The notes under the pieces are model-generated. The model was not told where the DNA came from and did not search any database. It saw only the letters and a program-made list of their open reading frames with translations. Shown here piece after piece: positions 62,394 through 64,000 of a stretch of DNA of 64,000 bases; within the stretch, counting starts at the first letter, position 1; the number at the start of each line of letters is the position of its first letter. The position numbers were made by a program, and so were the translations under genes. This DNA is from Arthrobacter sp. CAN_C5 (GTDB lineage Bacteria > Actinomycetota > Actinomycetes > Actinomycetales > Micrococcaceae). The stretch spans positions 1,674,001-1,738,000 of the forward strand of contig NZ_JAGGMZ010000001.1 in assembly GCF_017875735.1 (NCBI RefSeq), in the 5' to 3' direction.

Positions 62394-64000
62394 ATGCCAC
62401 GCAGAACCGACCTCAAAAGCGTCATGGTCATCGGCTCCGGGCCGATCGTCATCGGCCAGGCCGCCGAATTCGACTACTCGGGAACGCAGGCGCTGCGGGT
62501 GCTGAAGGAGGAGGGCCTGCGGGTCATCCTCGTCAACTCCAATCCGGCCACCATCATGACCGATCCCGAGTTCGCCGATGCCACCTATGTTGAGCCCATC
62601 ACTCCCGAGGTGGTCGCCAAGATCATTGAGAAGGAGCGCCCCGACGCCCTCCTCCCCACCCTCGGCGGGCAGACCGCACTGAACGCCGCCATCGCCCTGG
62701 ACAAAAACGGTGTCCTGGAGAAGTACGGCGTGGAACTGATCGGCGCGAACATCGCCGCCATCGAGCTGGGGGAGGACCGCGAGAAGTTCAAGGGTGTTGT
62801 CGCCCGTTGCGGGGCCGAGTCGGCGCGATCCATGATCATCCACTCCATCGACGGCGCGCTCGAGGCGGCAGCCGACCTCGGCTACCCGATGGTGGTGCGC
62901 CCCTCCTTCACCATGGGCGGGCTCGGCTCGGGTCTTGCCTACAACGAAAAGGATCTGCGCCGCATCGTGGGCCAGGGTCTCCAGTACAGCCCCACCACGG
63001 AGGTCCTCCTCGAGGAAAGCATCCTCGGCTGGAAAGAGTACGAACTCGAGATGATGCGGGACAAGAACGACAACGTGGTGGTTGTCTGCTCCATCGAGAA
63101 CCTCGACCCGGTGGGAGTCCACACCGGTGACTCGATCACCGTCGCCCCGCCTATGACCCTCACCGACCGTGAATACCAGCGGCTGCGTGACATCTCGATC
63201 GCGATCATCCGTGAGGTGGGCGTCGACACGGGCGGCTGCAACATCCAGTTCGCCATCGAACCCGACACCGGCCGCATCGTCGTCATCGAAATGAATCCGC
63301 GCGTCTCCCGGTCTTCGGCCCTGGCCTCCAAGGCCACCGGCTTCGCGATTGCGAAGATCGCCACCAAGCTCTCCCTCGGCTACACCCTCGACGAAATTCC
63401 GAACGACATCACCCAGAAGACCCCCGCCTCGTTCGAGCCGACCCTCGACTATGTCGTGGTCAAGGTGCCCCGGTTCGCGTTCGAGAAGTTCCCGGCGGCG
63501 GATCCCACCCTGACCACCACCATGAAGTCGGTGGGTGAGGCGATGGCGATCGGCCGCAACTTCACCGAGGCACTCCAGAAGGCCCTGCGATCCCTGGAGC
63601 AGAAGGGCTCCCAGCTGTCCTTCGACACGTCAGCGGACATCGATGTGCCGGCCCTCATCACCGCCGCCAAGCGGCCCACCACCGAACGCCTCGCCCAGGT
63701 GCAGCAGGCACTGTTGGGCGGTGGCACGATCGATGAGCTCTACCAGGCGACGGGCATCGACCCGTGGTACCTGGACCAGCTGGTGCTGCTCAACGAGGTG
63801 GCTGCGACCGTCCGGGAGGCGCCCGCGCTCACCGAGGAGATGCTGCGGCTGGCCAAACGGCATGGCTTCTCCGACGAACAGATCGGTGCTCTGACCCACA
63901 CCCCCGAAGCGGTGGTGCGTGGAGTCCGCCACGCCCTCGGCGTGCGCCCGGTCTACAAGACGGTTGACACCTGTGCCGCGGAGTTCGCGGCCTACACCCC
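62394..64000 (+). CDS. carB: carbamoyl-phosphate synthase, large subunit (5' part)
   Basis: The gene starts at ATG 62394, right after the carA TAG, and runs off the window after about 535 codons; the full protein is normally near 1100 residues. The first ATP-grasp half is complete ('[20 protein letters not shown]', '[13 protein letters not shown]', '[17 protein letters not shown]' and '[19 protein letters not shown]'). The allosteric and oligomerisation segments follow up to the end of the window. It makes carbamoyl phosphate from bicarbonate, ATP and ammonia. GGAAGAAAA precedes the start. Confidence 0.96.
   Translation, partial: MPRRTDLKSVMVIGSGPIVIGQAAEFDYSGTQALRVLKEEGLRVILVNSNPATIMTDPEFADATYVEPITPEVVAKIIEKERPDALLPTLGGQTALNAAIALDKNGVLEKYGVELIGANIAAIELGEDREKFKGVVARCGAESARSMIIHSIDGALEAAADLGYPMVVRPSFTMGGLGSGLAYNEKDLRRIVGQGLQYSPTTEVLLEESILGWKEYELEMMRDKNDNVVVVCSIENLDPVGVHTGDSITVAPPMTLTDREYQRLRDISIAIIREVGVDTGGCNIQFAIEPDTGRIVVIEMNPRVSRSSALASKATGFAIAKIATKLSLGYTLDEIPNDITQKTPASFEPTLDYVVVKVPRFAFEKFPAADPTLTTTMKSVGEAMAIGRNFTEALQKALRSLEQKGSQLSFDTSADIDVPALITAAKRPTTERLAQVQQALLGGGTIDELYQATGIDPWYLDQLVLLNEVAATVREAPALTEEMLRLAKRHGFSDEQIGALTHTPEAVVRGVRHALGVRPVYKTVDTCAAEFAAYT

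Noticed and set aside
1..64000. Prophage or large genomic island
   Set aside because: Apart from one IS element there are no integrase, structural phage, conjugation or restriction genes; gene order is that of a core actinobacterial chromosome.

Overview
The window is a high-GC, gene-dense chromosomal segment from an actinobacterium, most likely a member of the Micrococcaceae close to Arthrobacter. The clues are many GTG starts, overlapping ATGA/GTGA gene junctions, actinobacterial families (DUF3000, DUF6421, DUF6167, DUF4233, an acVLRF1-type release factor, an MT0933-like antitoxin), an ileS T-box with a very short stem I, and the block rpsD-DUF948-DUF6167-alaS-ruvX-mltG-aroE-aroC-aroK-aroB-efp-nusB followed by pyrR-pyrB-pyrC-PH protein-carA-carB. 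This is core chromosome with one insertion sequence. No prophage, CRISPR array or large transferred island is visible.

Layout. 1-1.4 kb: the end of a MarR regulator, then a c-di-GMP-I riboswitch in front of an OmpR-type regulator that lacks the receiver phosphoacceptor Asp. 1.5-11.9 kb: valS, an SDR, T-box-controlled ileS with folC and a DUF4233 protein, ndk and an aldo/keto reductase. 12-15.4 kb: two divergent TPP riboswitches, one before a frameshifted SDR and one before the thiazole/pyrimidine salvage operon thiM-thiE-thiD. 15.5-19.2 kb: an EAL-domain c-di-GMP phosphodiesterase, a gene fragment, a HEAT-repeat protein, an unusual metzincin with propeller-lectin repeats, and ohr with ohrR. 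19.4-31 kb: the fatty-acid oxidation pair, RNase D, DUF3000, threonine aldolase, a phosphoglycerol-transferase-like membrane enzyme, an SDR with DUF6421, and msrB. 31-36 kb: an alpha/beta hydrolase, an IS5-type element inserted exactly at the sufE stop codon, sufE-sseA and zapE. 36-37.8 kb: an MT0933-like protein, a guanidine-III riboswitch with its SMR exporter, a palindromic non-coding stretch and a Gly-Cys-Val-Gly tRNA operon. 37.8-45 kb: a PD-(D/E)XK protein, def-fmt-rsmB-rpe, the acVLRF1 protein and rarA. 45-56.4 kb: rpsD, alaS, cell-wall genes, the shikimate operon, efp and nusB. 56.4-64 kb: a PrsW protease and the pyrimidine operon, running off the end inside carB.

The most striking theme is how many cis-acting RNA switches can be recognised directly: c-di-GMP-I, an ileS T-box, two TPP riboswitches, guanidine-III and a PyrR-type hairpin. 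Each sits in front of a gene of matching function, except two: the c-di-GMP switch controls an apparently phosphorylation-independent regulator, and one TPP switch controls a broken oxidoreductase. These two are the best candidates for undescribed biology. All assignments come from reading the sequence and recalled family knowledge; no database search was run.
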